A stretch of DNA of 64,000 nucleotides from Brevibacillus brevis (GTDB lineage Bacteria > Bacillota > Bacilli > Brevibacillales > Brevibacillaceae): the NCBI RefSeq assembly GCF_031583145.1, contig NZ_CP134050.1:4639501-4703500 (forward strand). The letters run 5' to 3'. This document shows, piece after piece, positions 16,667-25,945 of the stretch. The notes below the pieces were generated by a model that searched no databases, was not told the origin of the DNA, and saw only the letters and a list, made by a program, of their open reading frames with translations. The position numbers were made by a program, and so were the translations under genes. How positions within the stretch are numbered: the stretch's first letter is position 1; each line of letters opens with the position of its first letter.

Positions 16667-19198
16667 TCATTGATGCAGGCTGACCATGTTTACAAACAGC
16701 CGGATCGCGCCGGGCACCAGGGCCGGAATTTCACGGTACCAGACCAGGGAGCTGTACGTGTACGTTCCCTTTCCGTACTTGGCGGTCAGGAATGTGCCGG
16801 TAAATTCGTCCTCCCCGGGATCGCCGTTGGAAATCAGCTCGGTGTACTCCTTGCCCCACTGTGCGGGGTTGTAGGCGGAGCGATCCTGAATCCAGTTGCT
16901 CCAGTCCTGCTCCGTGATCTTGTTTGGTGTGTTGAAGATCGGATGGTCGGGTGCGAGCATCGTCACTTTGGAATTCTCATCCGTGACCCGCCACTGGATC
17001 AGCGGCTCCCCGATCTTGATCGGGTACGGAGCCAGTTCCGGCTTCCACTTGTCTTCCGGCTTGTGGTATTGGACCACCAGATTGCCGCCGTTTTCCACGT
17101 ATTTGAGCAAGCGCGCATTGCTCGGGATCAGTTCGGGACGGAAACCGTACGCGCGAATGCCGAGGACGATCGTGTCGTACTGGCTCAAATCGCCGGACTC
17201 GATGTCTTTCGCTGTCAGATTCGTCACATTTACGCCCAGCTGCTGCAAGTACTGATCGATGTTGTCAAAGCCGCTGGAGACGTAGCCGACCTTCAGGCCC
17301 TCCGGCACTTGGAGGTCAAAAGCCTTGATCGCCAGCTCCGCAGGCTGGATGAAGTAGGTCGTGCCGATGTGCGGGTAGCGGATGACCTGCGCTCCGTGGC
17401 GGCTCTCTTTGCCCCCGCCTGTCGCAACTGCCGTCACCTTGTAGGAGTCGGGCCTCACGGACGATGCCGCTTTGACTGTAAAGGCGACCGACTTGGTTTC
17501 TCCTTTTGCCGCAAAGTCAAGCGACGCCGCTGCCGGCTCCGCGCTCCACCCTTTCGGCACGTCCAGCGAAACGCTAGCCTTAGCCGCTCCCGGATTGTAG
17601 TTTTTCACCGTGACTTTGACCGGAATCGGATCTCCCGGCTTCAAGGTGTTCAAGACGGTGGCGCCAGGGCTGAGCGACAAGGCAAACGGCGGCAATACCG
17701 CCACGGCATCGCTCGGTACGGCGTGGCTCGTCGCCGTCGACCCGGCGTAGCTGTATGAGATGTCCGCCGAGAGCGATGGCGCTGCGTACGGCTCAAACAG
17801 GCGAGCGTCAGCCGGCACCGAAACGGTGTAGGTCGTCTTTACCGTCTGGTTGTAGCCGAGCTGGTCAAAGCTGGCAGGGCCTTGGGGTGTCGCCTTCCAG
17901 CCGCTCGGCACGTTCAGCTTGAGATTCACCTTGCCCAGCTTGGATTGGCCGCCGTTGTACGCCGTGACCGTCACCTTCGTCGTCTGACCGGCGACCAGCT
18001 CGCCCGTCTCCGGCTTCACCTTCGTCACGAGCGACAGCGATTCCGCGCTGGCTTTGTTCAACTGCGCCTGCTTCACGCCGAGGCGGTGCAGCACGTCGGT
18101 CTTGGCTTCGGCAGGAAGATGGGAAGATTGCACGTCACGGACCGACTTTTCCACGTCTGCCAGCATCTCGTGGACTTCTTTCGCCACCGCTTCGAAGCGC
18201 GGATAGGCGGAGATGACTTCATCGGCGTCCTTTTGCAGCTTTTGCAGATCGCTCGCGACTTTGTCGCCTCCCGACTGTCCGGCTACCTCTTTCGCCAGGT
18301 CGGCAAAGGTGTAGGCGATGCCGTCGAAAAAGTCCGTCTCCTTCTTCTTGATCGGCACGACGGCCTGGTCGAGCTTGTAGTAGTTGAAGCTCGGCCCCTC
18401 GTCATACACTCGCCCCATCCCCTGGCTCTTGTGCATGAAGCGGGATTCTTCTCCCAGCTGCACGTACGATGCACCGTAGATCTCGTCGTACGTGCCGACC
18501 GGTACGCTGACGGTGTAATCTTTTTCGTTAGCAGGCAAATACAGCTTCTTCACTTGCCACGGCGTCAGGCCTTCTTTCAGCTGTTCGGGAAACACGGTCG
18601 GGTCGGCGGCGTCTTTGAACGCCCGAACCGTAATCACGTTGATTGCCCGATGATGCCCGTGCGTCGAAGGCTCGTTGAGAAATGAGGGAACCACTACATC
18701 TGGCCGCAGCGTGCGGATTTTGCGGATGAGCCGCTCGTACGCTACGTCCTCTCCCCATTTTTCCAGAGTCTCGTCAGGACTTTTGGAAAAACCGAAGTCA
18801 AAAATAGGGTCGTTGATCTTCTCGCTGAGGTTCTCCAGATGGATGTTCGTGATTTTGGAAGCCTCCTGCAATTCGCGCGTCCGGATGATCCCGAGCGCGT
18901 TGCCCAGCTCGCTGCCGATCTCGTTTTGGCCCCCTTCTCCGCGGTTGGCAATGATGCTGGACGTATCCACGCCTCTTCCCAGCGACAAGTACGCGAGCAT
19001 GGCGCTGTGCTCGTCGTCTGGGTGGGCACCGGTATTCATGGCGCTGGCGATCGTGGTCAGCGGCTTGATCGCTTTCCACAGATCGACGACACCCCGGTCG
19101 GCGTGGGCAGTCTGTGGCGCCGCCGGCAGAATCAGGCTGCAGGCGAGCGCTGCTGCAGTGGTGAGAGTGTACAGCTTGGCTAGTTTCCCCTTTCTCAA
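16667..19198 (-). CDS. Secreted PIG-L deacetylase with NEW3 and ThuA-like domains
   Basis: 843 residues if started at TTG 19198, where GGAGGAAGG sits at ideal distance; ATG 19213 would overlap that ribosome site. Residues 1-34 form a signal peptide (YTLTTAAALACSLILPAAPQ, cleavage after TAHA). The PIG-L domain covers about 50-270, with the zinc motif GAHPDDEHSA and the distal HGHHRA. A helical region (about 300-390) and two beta-sandwich NEW3-type domains (GQTTKVTVTAYNGG; DPIPVKVTVKNYNPG) follow. The last about 220 residues (VGYVSSGFDNIDQYLQQLGV, YDTIVLGIRAYGFR) look like a ThuA/GATase-like module. PIG-L enzymes remove acetyl groups from N-acetylglucosamine-containing conjugates. It is a close tandem paralogue of 19318-21849 and probably works outside the cell. 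Confidence 0.88.
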   Translation of the reverse strand: MRKGKLAKLYTLTTAAALACSLILPAAPQTAHADRGVVDLWKAIKPLTTIASAMNTGAHPDDEHSAMLAYLSLGRGVDTSSIIANRGEGGQNEIGSELGNALGIIRTRELQEASKITNIHLENLSEKINDPIFDFGFSKSPDETLEKWGEDVAYERLIRKIRTLRPDVVVPSFLNEPSTHGHHRAINVITVRAFKDAADPTVFPEQLKEGLTPWQVKKLYLPANEKDYTVSVPVGTYDEIYGASYVQLGEESRFMHKSQGMGRVYDEGPSFNYYKLDQAVVPIKKKETDFFDGIAYTFADLAKEVAGQSGGDKVASDLQKLQKDADEVISAYPRFEAVAKEVHEMLADVEKSVRDVQSSHLPAEAKTDVLHRLGVKQAQLNKASAESLSLVTKVKPETGELVAGQTTKVTVTAYNGGQSKLGKVNLKLNVPSGWKATPQGPASFDQLGYNQTVKTTYTVSVPADARLFEPYAAPSLSADISYSYAGSTATSHAVPSDAVAVLPPFALSLSPGATVLNTLKPGDPIPVKVTVKNYNPGAAKASVSLDVPKGWSAEPAAASLDFAAKGETKSVAFTVKAASSVRPDSYKVTAVATGGGKESRHGAQVIRYPHIGTTYFIQPAELAIKAFDLQVPEGLKVGYVSSGFDNIDQYLQQLGVNVTNLTAKDIESGDLSQYDTIVLGIRAYGFRPELIPSNARLLKYVENGGNLVVQYHKPEDKWKPELAPYPIKIGEPLIQWRVTDENSKVTMLAPDHPIFNTPNKITEQDWSNWIQDRSAYNPAQWGKEYTELISNGDPGEDEFTGTFLTAKYGKGTYTYSSLVWYREIPALVPGAIRLFVNMVSLHQ

Positions 19199-19223
19199 TG
19201 AACCTTCCTCCATTCCCTACTTG

Positions 19224-19243
19224 GATTGATGTCTATATCAATC
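19224..19243. promoter_or_regulatory. Inverted repeat between the two PIG-L genes
   Basis: GATTGAT-GTCTAT-ATCAATC, perfect 7-base arms, 26-45 bases upstream of the TTG start of the second PIG-L gene. Could be an RNA hairpin or operator; a second arm pair CGCCAT/ATGGCG (19277-19304) lies next to it. Confidence 0.35.
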
Positions 19244-19317
19244 ACGGCATCTACGGCTAGTATTTCCTGCTGTCGCCATGGATTGACCCAAAGAAGATGG
19301 CGCAGTTCATGAAGACG

Positions 19318-21849
19318 CTATTTCTGGCTGATCATGTTGACGAACAGCCGGAACGCTCCCGGTACCAAATGAGGAATTTCCCGGAACCAGGCGAGCGAGC
19401 TGTATGTGTAGGTGCCTTTTCCGTAGCGGGCGGTGAGGAAGATCCCGCGAAACTCCGGTTCACCCGGATCGCTGGTCGCGATCAGCTCGGTGTACTCGCT
19501 GCCCCAGCGGGAAGGATTGTAGATCGACCGCTCCTGCACCCAGCCGTCCCAGTCGGCGGCGGTAATCCGATTGGGCTCATGGAAGATCGGATGCTCGGGT
19601 GCCAGCACCCGCACCGGCGATTGCTCATTCGTCACCCGCCAGTCGATCAGCGACTCCCCGATGAAGATCGGATAAGGCGCCAGATGCGGCTTCCATTTGT
19701 CCTCCGGCTTGTGGTATTGAACCACCAGATTGCCTCCGTTTTCGACGTACTGCAGCAGACGCAGATTGCTGTCGATCAATTCCCGCCGAAACGCATAGGC
19801 GCGAATCCCCAGGACAATCGTGTCGTATCTGGAGAGATCGCCGCTTTGGATCTCGCTTGCGTCGATATTCACGCAATTGACGCCTACGGACCGCAAGTAC
19901 TGGTCGATCTTATCGAAACCGCTGGAGACGTAGCCGACCCGCTGCTTTTCCGGAATCGCCAGGTCGAATGCCTGGACGTTCAGCTCCGCGCTGCGGATCA
20001 GATACGTGCGTCCGATATGCGGATATTCGATCACCTGGACATCGCGGCCCCATTCGGCAGCTCCTTCCCCTCCCACTACGCTGGCGCGAATTTGGTACTT
20101 TCCGTTTTGCACCTTTGCGGTCGTCTGAACGGTAAAAGCGACCGTCTTGGTTTCCCCCCGGAACGAAAATGGCAGCTCGACGACATCCGGCTGCACCTTC
20201 CAGCCGTCGGGGACGGTCAGGGAGACTTTGGCTGTCGACGTTCCCGACCGGTATTGCTTCACGGTCAGACGCACCGGGATCGTCTCGTTTGTGTGCAGCG
20301 TATTGAGCACCACGTCGGCTGGCGTCAGAGTCAGCGCGTACGGTGGGAGCACGGCCACGCGGGCTTCCGGCTCCACCCGGATCGTGCTGGCCGTATCGAA
20401 GGCGAAATACTGCACTTCCACTTCCAGCACAGGCGGCATATACGGATGATACAGCTCCGCATCGGCGGGGACAGATACCTCGTACACCGTGCAGACCGTC
20501 TGGTTGTAGGAGACGCGGGGGAATGCGGTCGGCGTCAGCGGCTTGGCGATCCAGCCGCGCGGCACGCGCAGCCGAAGCTGGACGTGCTCGACTTCAATCG
20601 CTCCGCCGTTGTAGGCGGTAACCGTCACGGTCGTCGTCTGTCCCCCGACCCATTCGCCTGTCTCCGGTTTGATTTTCACCACCAGAGAGAGAGCCTCCGC
20701 GCTCGCTCTGTTCAACTGCGCGTCCTTGATGCCCAGGCGGTACAGCAAATCCGCCTTGGTCTCCCGGTCCAGCGACGCTATGGCCACTTCCTGCTGCGCC
20801 GACTGAAGCAAGGCTTTCATCCGGTGCACGCGCCTCGCCACTTCGGCGAAGCGCGGATACGCCGAGATCACATCGTCAGCTGCATCCTGCAGCCTGTGCA
20901 GCGCTTCTGCGACCTCCGCCCCGCCCTTGGCCGCCACTTGCTCGGCCAGGTCGGCAAAGCTGTACGGCAGTCCGCTGAAGAAATCGCGCTCCTTTTCCTG
21001 CGCGGGCACCACGGTCGCGTCCAGCCGGTAGTAGTTGTAGGTAGGTCCTTCATCGTAGTGGACTCCCATCCCCTGCGACTTGTGCATGAAGCGCGAGCGT
21101 TCGCCGAGCTGCACATAGGAAGCCCCGTACGTCTGATCGTATTCCCCCACGGGTACGGCTACGTGGTAATCCTCGTTGTCCATGACAGGCACGTACAGCT
21201 TTTTGATCTGCCAGGGCAATAGTCCCCGGTCGGCATGCTGCGGGAAAATCTCGGGATTGGCGGCATCGTGAAATGCCCGCTGGGTCAGCAGGGTGATCGC
21301 CCGATGATGCCCGTGCGTGGTCGGCTCGTTTTCAAAGGCCGCCACGACGACATCCGGACGCAGCTCCCTGATTTTGCGGATGAGCCGCTCGTAGACGATC
21401 TCTTCTCCCCATTTGCGAAACGTCTCTTGCGCGCATTTGGAAAAGCCGAAGTCATGGATCGGGTCGTCGAGCTCCTCGCTCAGGATGCCGAGCGTCACAT
21501 TGCTCATGATCGACGCCTCCTCCAGCTCCCTCGTCCGAATGATGCCGAGCGCGCTGCCCTGCTCGCAGCCGATCTCGTTCTGTCCGCCTTCCCCTCTTGT
21601 CGCGATAATGCTGGACGTGTACACGCCTCGTCCCAGCGCCAAATAAGCGAGCATCGCGCTGTGCTCGTCATCCGGGTGTGCCCCGGTATTCATGGCGCTC
21701 GCGATGGTGGCCAGCGGCTTGATCGCCGTCCACAGATCGATCAGCCCATGCTCGCCGTGCAAAGTCCGGGTAGACACAGGGATTGGAGGGACCGGCACTT
21801 TCGTCTGCCCGCCGCCCTCCTGCCTGCTGATTGCGTCACTGCTCCCCAC
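19318..21849 (-). CDS. PIG-L deacetylase paralogue lacking a signal peptide
   Basis: 843 residues from GTG 21849, preceded by AAAGGAGGAG. It has the same architecture and exactly the same length as the downstream paralogue: PIG-L domain with GAHPDDEHSA near residue 60 and HGHHRA near 185, helical linker, two NEW3-like beta domains and a ThuA-like C-terminal module (VGYVSSGFDKIDQYLRSVGV). The N-terminus (MGSSDAISRQEGGGQTKVPV) is polar and proline-rich with no hydrophobic core, so no signal peptide is seen. The pair therefore seems split between inside and outside the cell, or this copy uses an unrecognised route. It follows the permease by 31 bases and precedes the second copy by 119 bases. 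Confidence 0.85.
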   Translation of the reverse strand: MGSSDAISRQEGGGQTKVPVPPIPVSTRTLHGEHGLIDLWTAIKPLATIASAMNTGAHPDDEHSAMLAYLALGRGVYTSSIIATRGEGGQNEIGCEQGSALGIIRTRELEEASIMSNVTLGILSEELDDPIHDFGFSKCAQETFRKWGEEIVYERLIRKIRELRPDVVVAAFENEPTTHGHHRAITLLTQRAFHDAANPEIFPQHADRGLLPWQIKKLYVPVMDNEDYHVAVPVGEYDQTYGASYVQLGERSRFMHKSQGMGVHYDEGPTYNYYRLDATVVPAQEKERDFFSGLPYSFADLAEQVAAKGGAEVAEALHRLQDAADDVISAYPRFAEVARRVHRMKALLQSAQQEVAIASLDRETKADLLYRLGIKDAQLNRASAEALSLVVKIKPETGEWVGGQTTTVTVTAYNGGAIEVEHVQLRLRVPRGWIAKPLTPTAFPRVSYNQTVCTVYEVSVPADAELYHPYMPPVLEVEVQYFAFDTASTIRVEPEARVAVLPPYALTLTPADVVLNTLHTNETIPVRLTVKQYRSGTSTAKVSLTVPDGWKVQPDVVELPFSFRGETKTVAFTVQTTAKVQNGKYQIRASVVGGEGAAEWGRDVQVIEYPHIGRTYLIRSAELNVQAFDLAIPEKQRVGYVSSGFDKIDQYLRSVGVNCVNIDASEIQSGDLSRYDTIVLGIRAYAFRRELIDSNLRLLQYVENGGNLVVQYHKPEDKWKPHLAPYPIFIGESLIDWRVTNEQSPVRVLAPEHPIFHEPNRITAADWDGWVQERSIYNPSRWGSEYTELIATSDPGEPEFRGIFLTARYGKGTYTYSSLAWFREIPHLVPGAFRLFVNMISQK

Positions 21850-21880
21850 GAAAAGGCTCCTCCTTTACCGAAATGCGTGG

Positions 21881-23608
21881 CTACACGGCGGTTCCTGCTC
21901 CGTCGCCGGTCAGTTTTCTGGAGATGAACAGCACGATGATGATGACCAGAATCTGCAGGACACCATAGGCGCACGCGGTTCCAAACTCGAAATTGTACAT
22001 CTTCTGGAAAACCGCCACCGAGAGCGGCGTCGTCCGCGGCGTAAAGATCAGGATCGAGGCGACGAACTCCCCGATGCACTGGACAAAAGCCAAAAGCGTA
22101 CCAGCCAGAATGCCGCCCAATGCCATCGGAAAGACCACCCGGCGGAAGCTGTACCACCACGATGCTCCCAGATTGCGCGCCGCTTCCTCGACGGACGGGT
22201 CCATCTGCATCAGTGTGGCGGATGTGGAACGAAATACGAGCGGCAAATGCCGAACGAAGTAGGCGAGCGGGATAATCCAGAACGTCCCGATCAGTACCTG
22301 TCCAAAGCTGAAGACGGTCGGTGTGCTGAAAGCGGCGATCAGGTTTACCGCTACGACCGTTCCGGGCAACGCCCACGGCAGCATGATCAGCACATCCAAC
22401 AGCGTCTTGCCGCGGAATTTGAGGCGAACCATCGCATACGCCGCCGCCACGCCGAACAGGACGATCCCCACCGACGCGATCGCGGAGAGCTGCAAGCTGT
22501 TGGCGATTGGCCGCCACGTCTTGCTGTCCGTGAACAGGTCGAGGTAGTGATCCAGCGTGTACTGCGGAGGCAGGATTTGCACGGTCCAGGTCCCGTCCAC
22601 CGAGAACGAGATGAGGACCAGCACGAGAATCGGCAGCATCAGGATGACGATGCCGACAAACGACAGAACCATCGCGATGTAACGCCCGGCCTTGCTCTTG
22701 ATCTCCGTGCGGTGCACGCTGACGCCCTTGCTCAGGTTCTGGTAGTTGCGTGCGCCCTGATACCAGCGCATGATCAGGAGAAACAGGACCGAGACAATCG
22801 AGAGAATCGTCGATTGCGTCGCCGCCATGTCGAGGTCGCCATTCGTGCGGGACAGATAGATCTGCATGGTCATGGTCCGGTCGATGCCGAAGATCAGCGG
22901 CGCGGTGTACGACGCCATGGCGATCATGAATACAAGCAGGGACGACGCCACCATCGCCGGGGTCAGCATCGGCAAAATGATTCGGCGCCAGATCGTAAAG
23001 CGATTGGCTCCAAGACTCGCCGCTGCCTCCTCCAGCGAAGGATCCAGCCCCTTGATAGCGGCAGTCGCCGTCATGAAAAAGTAGGTGTACATCGTAAACG
23101 TGTGAACGACCACGACTCCCCAGATTCCTTTGAGTGAAAAGGGCACCTGGGCCAGTCCCAGCAGCTCCTTGAGGGCGCGCGGGAAAATGCCGCTCTCCCC
23201 GTACAAAAACGTAAAGGACAGCACTCCGATCAGCGGCGGCAAGGCCATGGGCACGAGTGCGAGGACCGACAGGATTTTCCGCCCCGGGAATTCGTAGCGC
23301 TCCAGCAGGAACGCCATCGCCACGCCAACGATCCCGCACGTGATGACGCTCAGGACGGAGATGTAGATGCTGGTCCACAGCGCCTCCAGGTTGGCCGTAT
23401 GCTCGAGACTGAAGAAGCGCGCATAGTTTTTCCAGGTGATAGCCTCGTCGACCTTGATGCTGGCGACGAACGTTTCAAACAGCGGATAAATGACATACGC
23501 CAGCAAAATCAAAAAGAGTGGCGAAACGAGCACGTAGACGAAGGAAGGCGAAGCCGTAATGGACTTTCGTCTGACTGCTGCCGGCGCTTGCTGCAATTCT
23601 GCTTTCAA
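21881..23608 (-). CDS. ABC transporter permease, fused two-domain (iron(III)/phosphonate type)
   Basis: A 575-residue inner-membrane protein starting at TTG 23608 behind AAGGAGGGAG. It has about twelve hydrophobic helices and two copies of the permease EAA loop: EEAAASLGANRFTIWRRI in the first half and EEAARNLGASWWYSFRRV in the second. One chain therefore forms the whole channel, as in FbpB/SfuB-type importers and 2-aminoethylphosphonate systems. It should pair with the ATPase 16 bases upstream and the lipoprotein before it. The substrate could be a metal, a phosphorylated compound or, given the downstream enzymes, a charged sugar derivative. Confidence 0.9.
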   Translation of the reverse strand: MKAELQQAPAAVRRKSITASPSFVYVLVSPLFLILLAYVIYPLFETFVASIKVDEAITWKNYARFFSLEHTANLEALWTSIYISVLSVITCGIVGVAMAFLLERYEFPGRKILSVLALVPMALPPLIGVLSFTFLYGESGIFPRALKELLGLAQVPFSLKGIWGVVVVHTFTMYTYFFMTATAAIKGLDPSLEEAAASLGANRFTIWRRIILPMLTPAMVASSLLVFMIAMASYTAPLIFGIDRTMTMQIYLSRTNGDLDMAATQSTILSIVSVLFLLIMRWYQGARNYQNLSKGVSVHRTEIKSKAGRYIAMVLSFVGIVILMLPILVLVLISFSVDGTWTVQILPPQYTLDHYLDLFTDSKTWRPIANSLQLSAIASVGIVLFGVAAAYAMVRLKFRGKTLLDVLIMLPWALPGTVVAVNLIAAFSTPTVFSFGQVLIGTFWIIPLAYFVRHLPLVFRSTSATLMQMDPSVEEAARNLGASWWYSFRRVVFPMALGGILAGTLLAFVQCIGEFVASILIFTPRTTPLSVAVFQKMYNFEFGTACAYGVLQILVIIIVLFISRKLTGDGAGTAV

Positions 23609-23623
23609 TCGCTTCTCCCTCCT

Positions 23624-24700
23624 TTATCCAGCAAAGTAAATGCTCTCTTTCGGAATGTGCAGGGCGATCGTTTCGCCGCGCTGCTTGACGGGCCTGCCCA
23701 GGTTGATGGACATGCTGCGCAGCTGCTCGTCGCCAATGCTCGTCACGTAGTTGACGCACGCCCCGGTGAACTCTGCCAGTACGACGGAGCCGCTGACGAC
23801 ATTCGTTCCTTCGACTGCCGCGCTTTCCATGATCGATTCCGGCCGGATGGACAGCGTCACCTTTTCGCCGACCGTCAGCCTTGCCTGCGGCGAAGCGTTT
23901 TGCCTGAGGCCACTGAGGACGTGTCCGGATGCGGCCCGCACTTGCACCTCATCCCCTTCGATACCGGCTACGGTACCTTCCCACAGGTTGGTCTCGCCGA
24001 TGAAAGAGGCGACAAACCGGTTCACCGGCCGGTGGTAAATGTCGTGCGGCGTGCCGATCTGCTGGACCTCGCCGCTTTGCATCACCATGATCCGGTCCGA
24101 CATGGACATGGCTTCCGCCTGATCATGGGTCACGTAGATCGTCGTGATCCCCAGCTCGAGCTGGAGCCGTTTGATCTCAAAGCGCGTCTCCTCCCGCAGC
24201 TTGGCGTCCAGGTTGGACAGCGGCTCATCCAACAGCAGAATCTGCGGCTCGATGACCAGCGCCCGCGCCAACGCCACCCGTTGCTGCTGCCCTCCGGAGA
24301 GCTGGTCGATCCTGCGATCGCCGTACCCTTCCAGACGGACCAGCTTCATTACGCGCTCCACGCGCTCCTTCGTCTCCGACTTGGATACTTTGCGGACCTG
24401 CAGCCCGAAGGCGATATTTTCAAAGACTGTCATGTGCGGAAACAAGGCGTAGTTCTGAAAAACCATCCCGGTATTCCGCTTGTGAGGAGGAACCGACGTG
24501 ACCTCCTGATCGCCGAAGCGGATGTGGCCTTCCGTCGGATAGTAAAAGCCCGCGATCATCCGCAAGGTCGTCGTCTTGCCGCAGCCGCTTGGGCCGAGAA
24601 ACGTGAAAAATTCGCCGGATTCGATGTGAATGTGTACGTCTTCTACTCCTTTTGCGTTGCCGAAACGCTTATATACATGGTCCAGTGTTACGCTGCTCAT
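23624..24700 (-). CDS. ABC transporter ATP-binding protein (FbpC/PotA/UgpC type)
   Basis: A 358-residue ATPase with Walker A GPSGCGKTTT (about 36), Q-loop VFQNYALFPHM, signature LSGGQQQRVALARAL, Walker B LLLDEPLSNLD and the H-loop THDQAEAM. A C-terminal TOBE domain starts near residue 280 (TLSIRPESIM). This long form belongs to the MalK/FbpC/PotA class of importer ATPases. GGAGGAAAC precedes the ATG. It energises the fused permease encoded next, using the lipoprotein 24792-25922 for substrate delivery. A strong hairpin separates it from the binding-protein gene, which normally raises the level of the latter. Confidence 0.93.
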   Translation of the reverse strand: MSSVTLDHVYKRFGNAKGVEDVHIHIESGEFFTFLGPSGCGKTTTLRMIAGFYYPTEGHIRFGDQEVTSVPPHKRNTGMVFQNYALFPHMTVFENIAFGLQVRKVSKSETKERVERVMKLVRLEGYGDRRIDQLSGGQQQRVALARALVIEPQILLLDEPLSNLDAKLREETRFEIKRLQLELGITTIYVTHDQAEAMSMSDRIMVMQSGEVQQIGTPHDIYHRPVNRFVASFIGETNLWEGTVAGIEGDEVQVRAASGHVLSGLRQNASPQARLTVGEKVTLSIRPESIMESAAVEGTNVVSGSVVLAEFTGACVNYVTSIGDEQLRSMSINLGRPVKQRGETIALHIPKESIYFAG

Positions 24701-24751
24701 CCGATTTTGTTTCCTCCTTCATGGCGAGTCGTGGCGAGGAGGCAGAAGTGA

Positions 24752-24783
24752 CTAGACGGAAAGGACCAGTCCTTCCCGTCTAG
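24752..24783 (-). other. Intercistronic mRNA hairpin
   Basis: CTAGACGGAAAGGAC (24752-24766) pairs with GTCCTTCCCGTCTAG (24769-24783), one mismatch, and has no T-run. It starts right after the binding-protein stop codon and probably protects the 3' end of that part of the message, so that more binding protein than ATPase is made. Confidence 0.65.
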
Positions 24784-24791
24784 CTTTCCTG

Positions 24792-25922
24792 TCACTTCTT
24801 TCCTTTGCCCTTGATGTTTTCATCCCAATGCTGCATCCATTCCTTTTCCTTCGCAGCCATGACGCTCCAGTCGAGATCCAGCGGCTTGAGCTCCAGGTTT
24901 TTCATGAAATCAGGCAGGTCGTCCTTGCTGATGTCGGTGCGCGCCGGGAACTGGAAGCGTTCCTTCGCCAGCGTGGAAGCCATTTCCGGACTCATGAGGA
25001 ACTCCATGAACTGCTTCGCGGCATCCAGGTTTTTCGCGCCTTTTACGAGTGCCACTCCGTCGACGAGAATCGGCGCTCCGCTCTTCGGATAGACGAAGTC
25101 GTACGGGTGGTTGTTCTTTTTGCTCTGCAGGAGAACGTCTTGCAGGTTCCACAGGGAGATCACGCCTTCCTGACGGTCCAGCTTGAGGTACAGGTTGGTC
25201 GGGTCCTGCGTGTACTCCTTCGTGTTGGCGTCCAGCTTCGTCAGCCAGTCGTAGCCTTTTTCCGGGGTATCCGCGCCTTGGCGGTAAATCATAGCCGAGT
25301 AAATGGTCCGCATCGTTCCGGAAGGCAGGACGTTGCGAATGACGATCTTGTCCTTGTATTTCGGATCGATCAATTCGTCCCAATCTTGCGGCACTTCTTC
25401 TTTTTTGAGCGCCTGCGAGTTGTACATGATGACTTCAGGGAGCAGCATTTCGCCGTACCAGCGATCCTGCGCGTCCTTGTACAGATCCGGCACCTTGTCG
25501 GCAAACGTCGGTTTGTACGGCTCCAGAAGCCCTTCGTCCGCTGCTGTGCTCAGCGCAGACTGCGTACCGCCCCACCAGAAATCCGCCTGCGGGTTGGCCT
25601 TTTCCGCGCGGACGCGCTCCAGGATTTGCTGTGCGCCCATCTCCAGCGTTTCCACCTCGATATTCGGATACTTTTCGTTGAACTTCGGCAGCACGACCTC
25701 GAAGATGTTTTTATCGCGCGCAGTGTAAATCACGAGCTTTTGCTTTTCTCCGGATGGGGCCGGTGTCGATGCCGGCTGGCTTGACCCTTGTCCGCCGCCA
25801 TTGCCTTGATCTGCCGGCTTCGCTTCCTGGCCTCCTCCCGAGCATGCAGCTACCGTCAGGGCCAAGGAACCCGCGAATACGCCCTGCATCCATTTTTTCA
25901 GCTTGCTGTTGGTCTTTTTCAA
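24792..25922 (-). CDS. Iron(III)-type extracellular solute-binding lipoprotein
   Basis: 376 residues from TTG 25922, which follows GAGGGGGAG; the frame reaches further upstream but without a ribosome site. A lipoprotein signal ends in LTVAAC (about residues 21-26), then a Gly/Ser/Pro-rich linker leads to the mature domain KLVIYTARDKNIFEVVLPKF, typical of the SBP_bac_6/11 families (AfuA/FutA, 2-aminoethylphosphonate, spermidine-like). The paired tyrosines that bind Fe(III) in FbpA-type proteins are not obvious, so the ligand may not be iron. It is the first transport gene of the operon, directly after the ROK regulator. Confidence 0.88.
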   Translation of the reverse strand: MKKTNSKLKKWMQGVFAGSLALTVAACSGGGQEAKPADQGNGGGQGSSQPASTPAPSGEKQKLVIYTARDKNIFEVVLPKFNEKYPNIEVETLEMGAQQILERVRAEKANPQADFWWGGTQSALSTAADEGLLEPYKPTFADKVPDLYKDAQDRWYGEMLLPEVIMYNSQALKKEEVPQDWDELIDPKYKDKIVIRNVLPSGTMRTIYSAMIYRQGADTPEKGYDWLTKLDANTKEYTQDPTNLYLKLDRQEGVISLWNLQDVLLQSKKNNHPYDFVYPKSGAPILVDGVALVKGAKNLDAAKQFMEFLMSPEMASTLAKERFQFPARTDISKDDLPDFMKNLELKPLDLDWSVMAAKEKEWMQHWDENIKGKGKK

Positions 25923-25945
25923 AATTGACTCCCCCTCTTTTCTTC

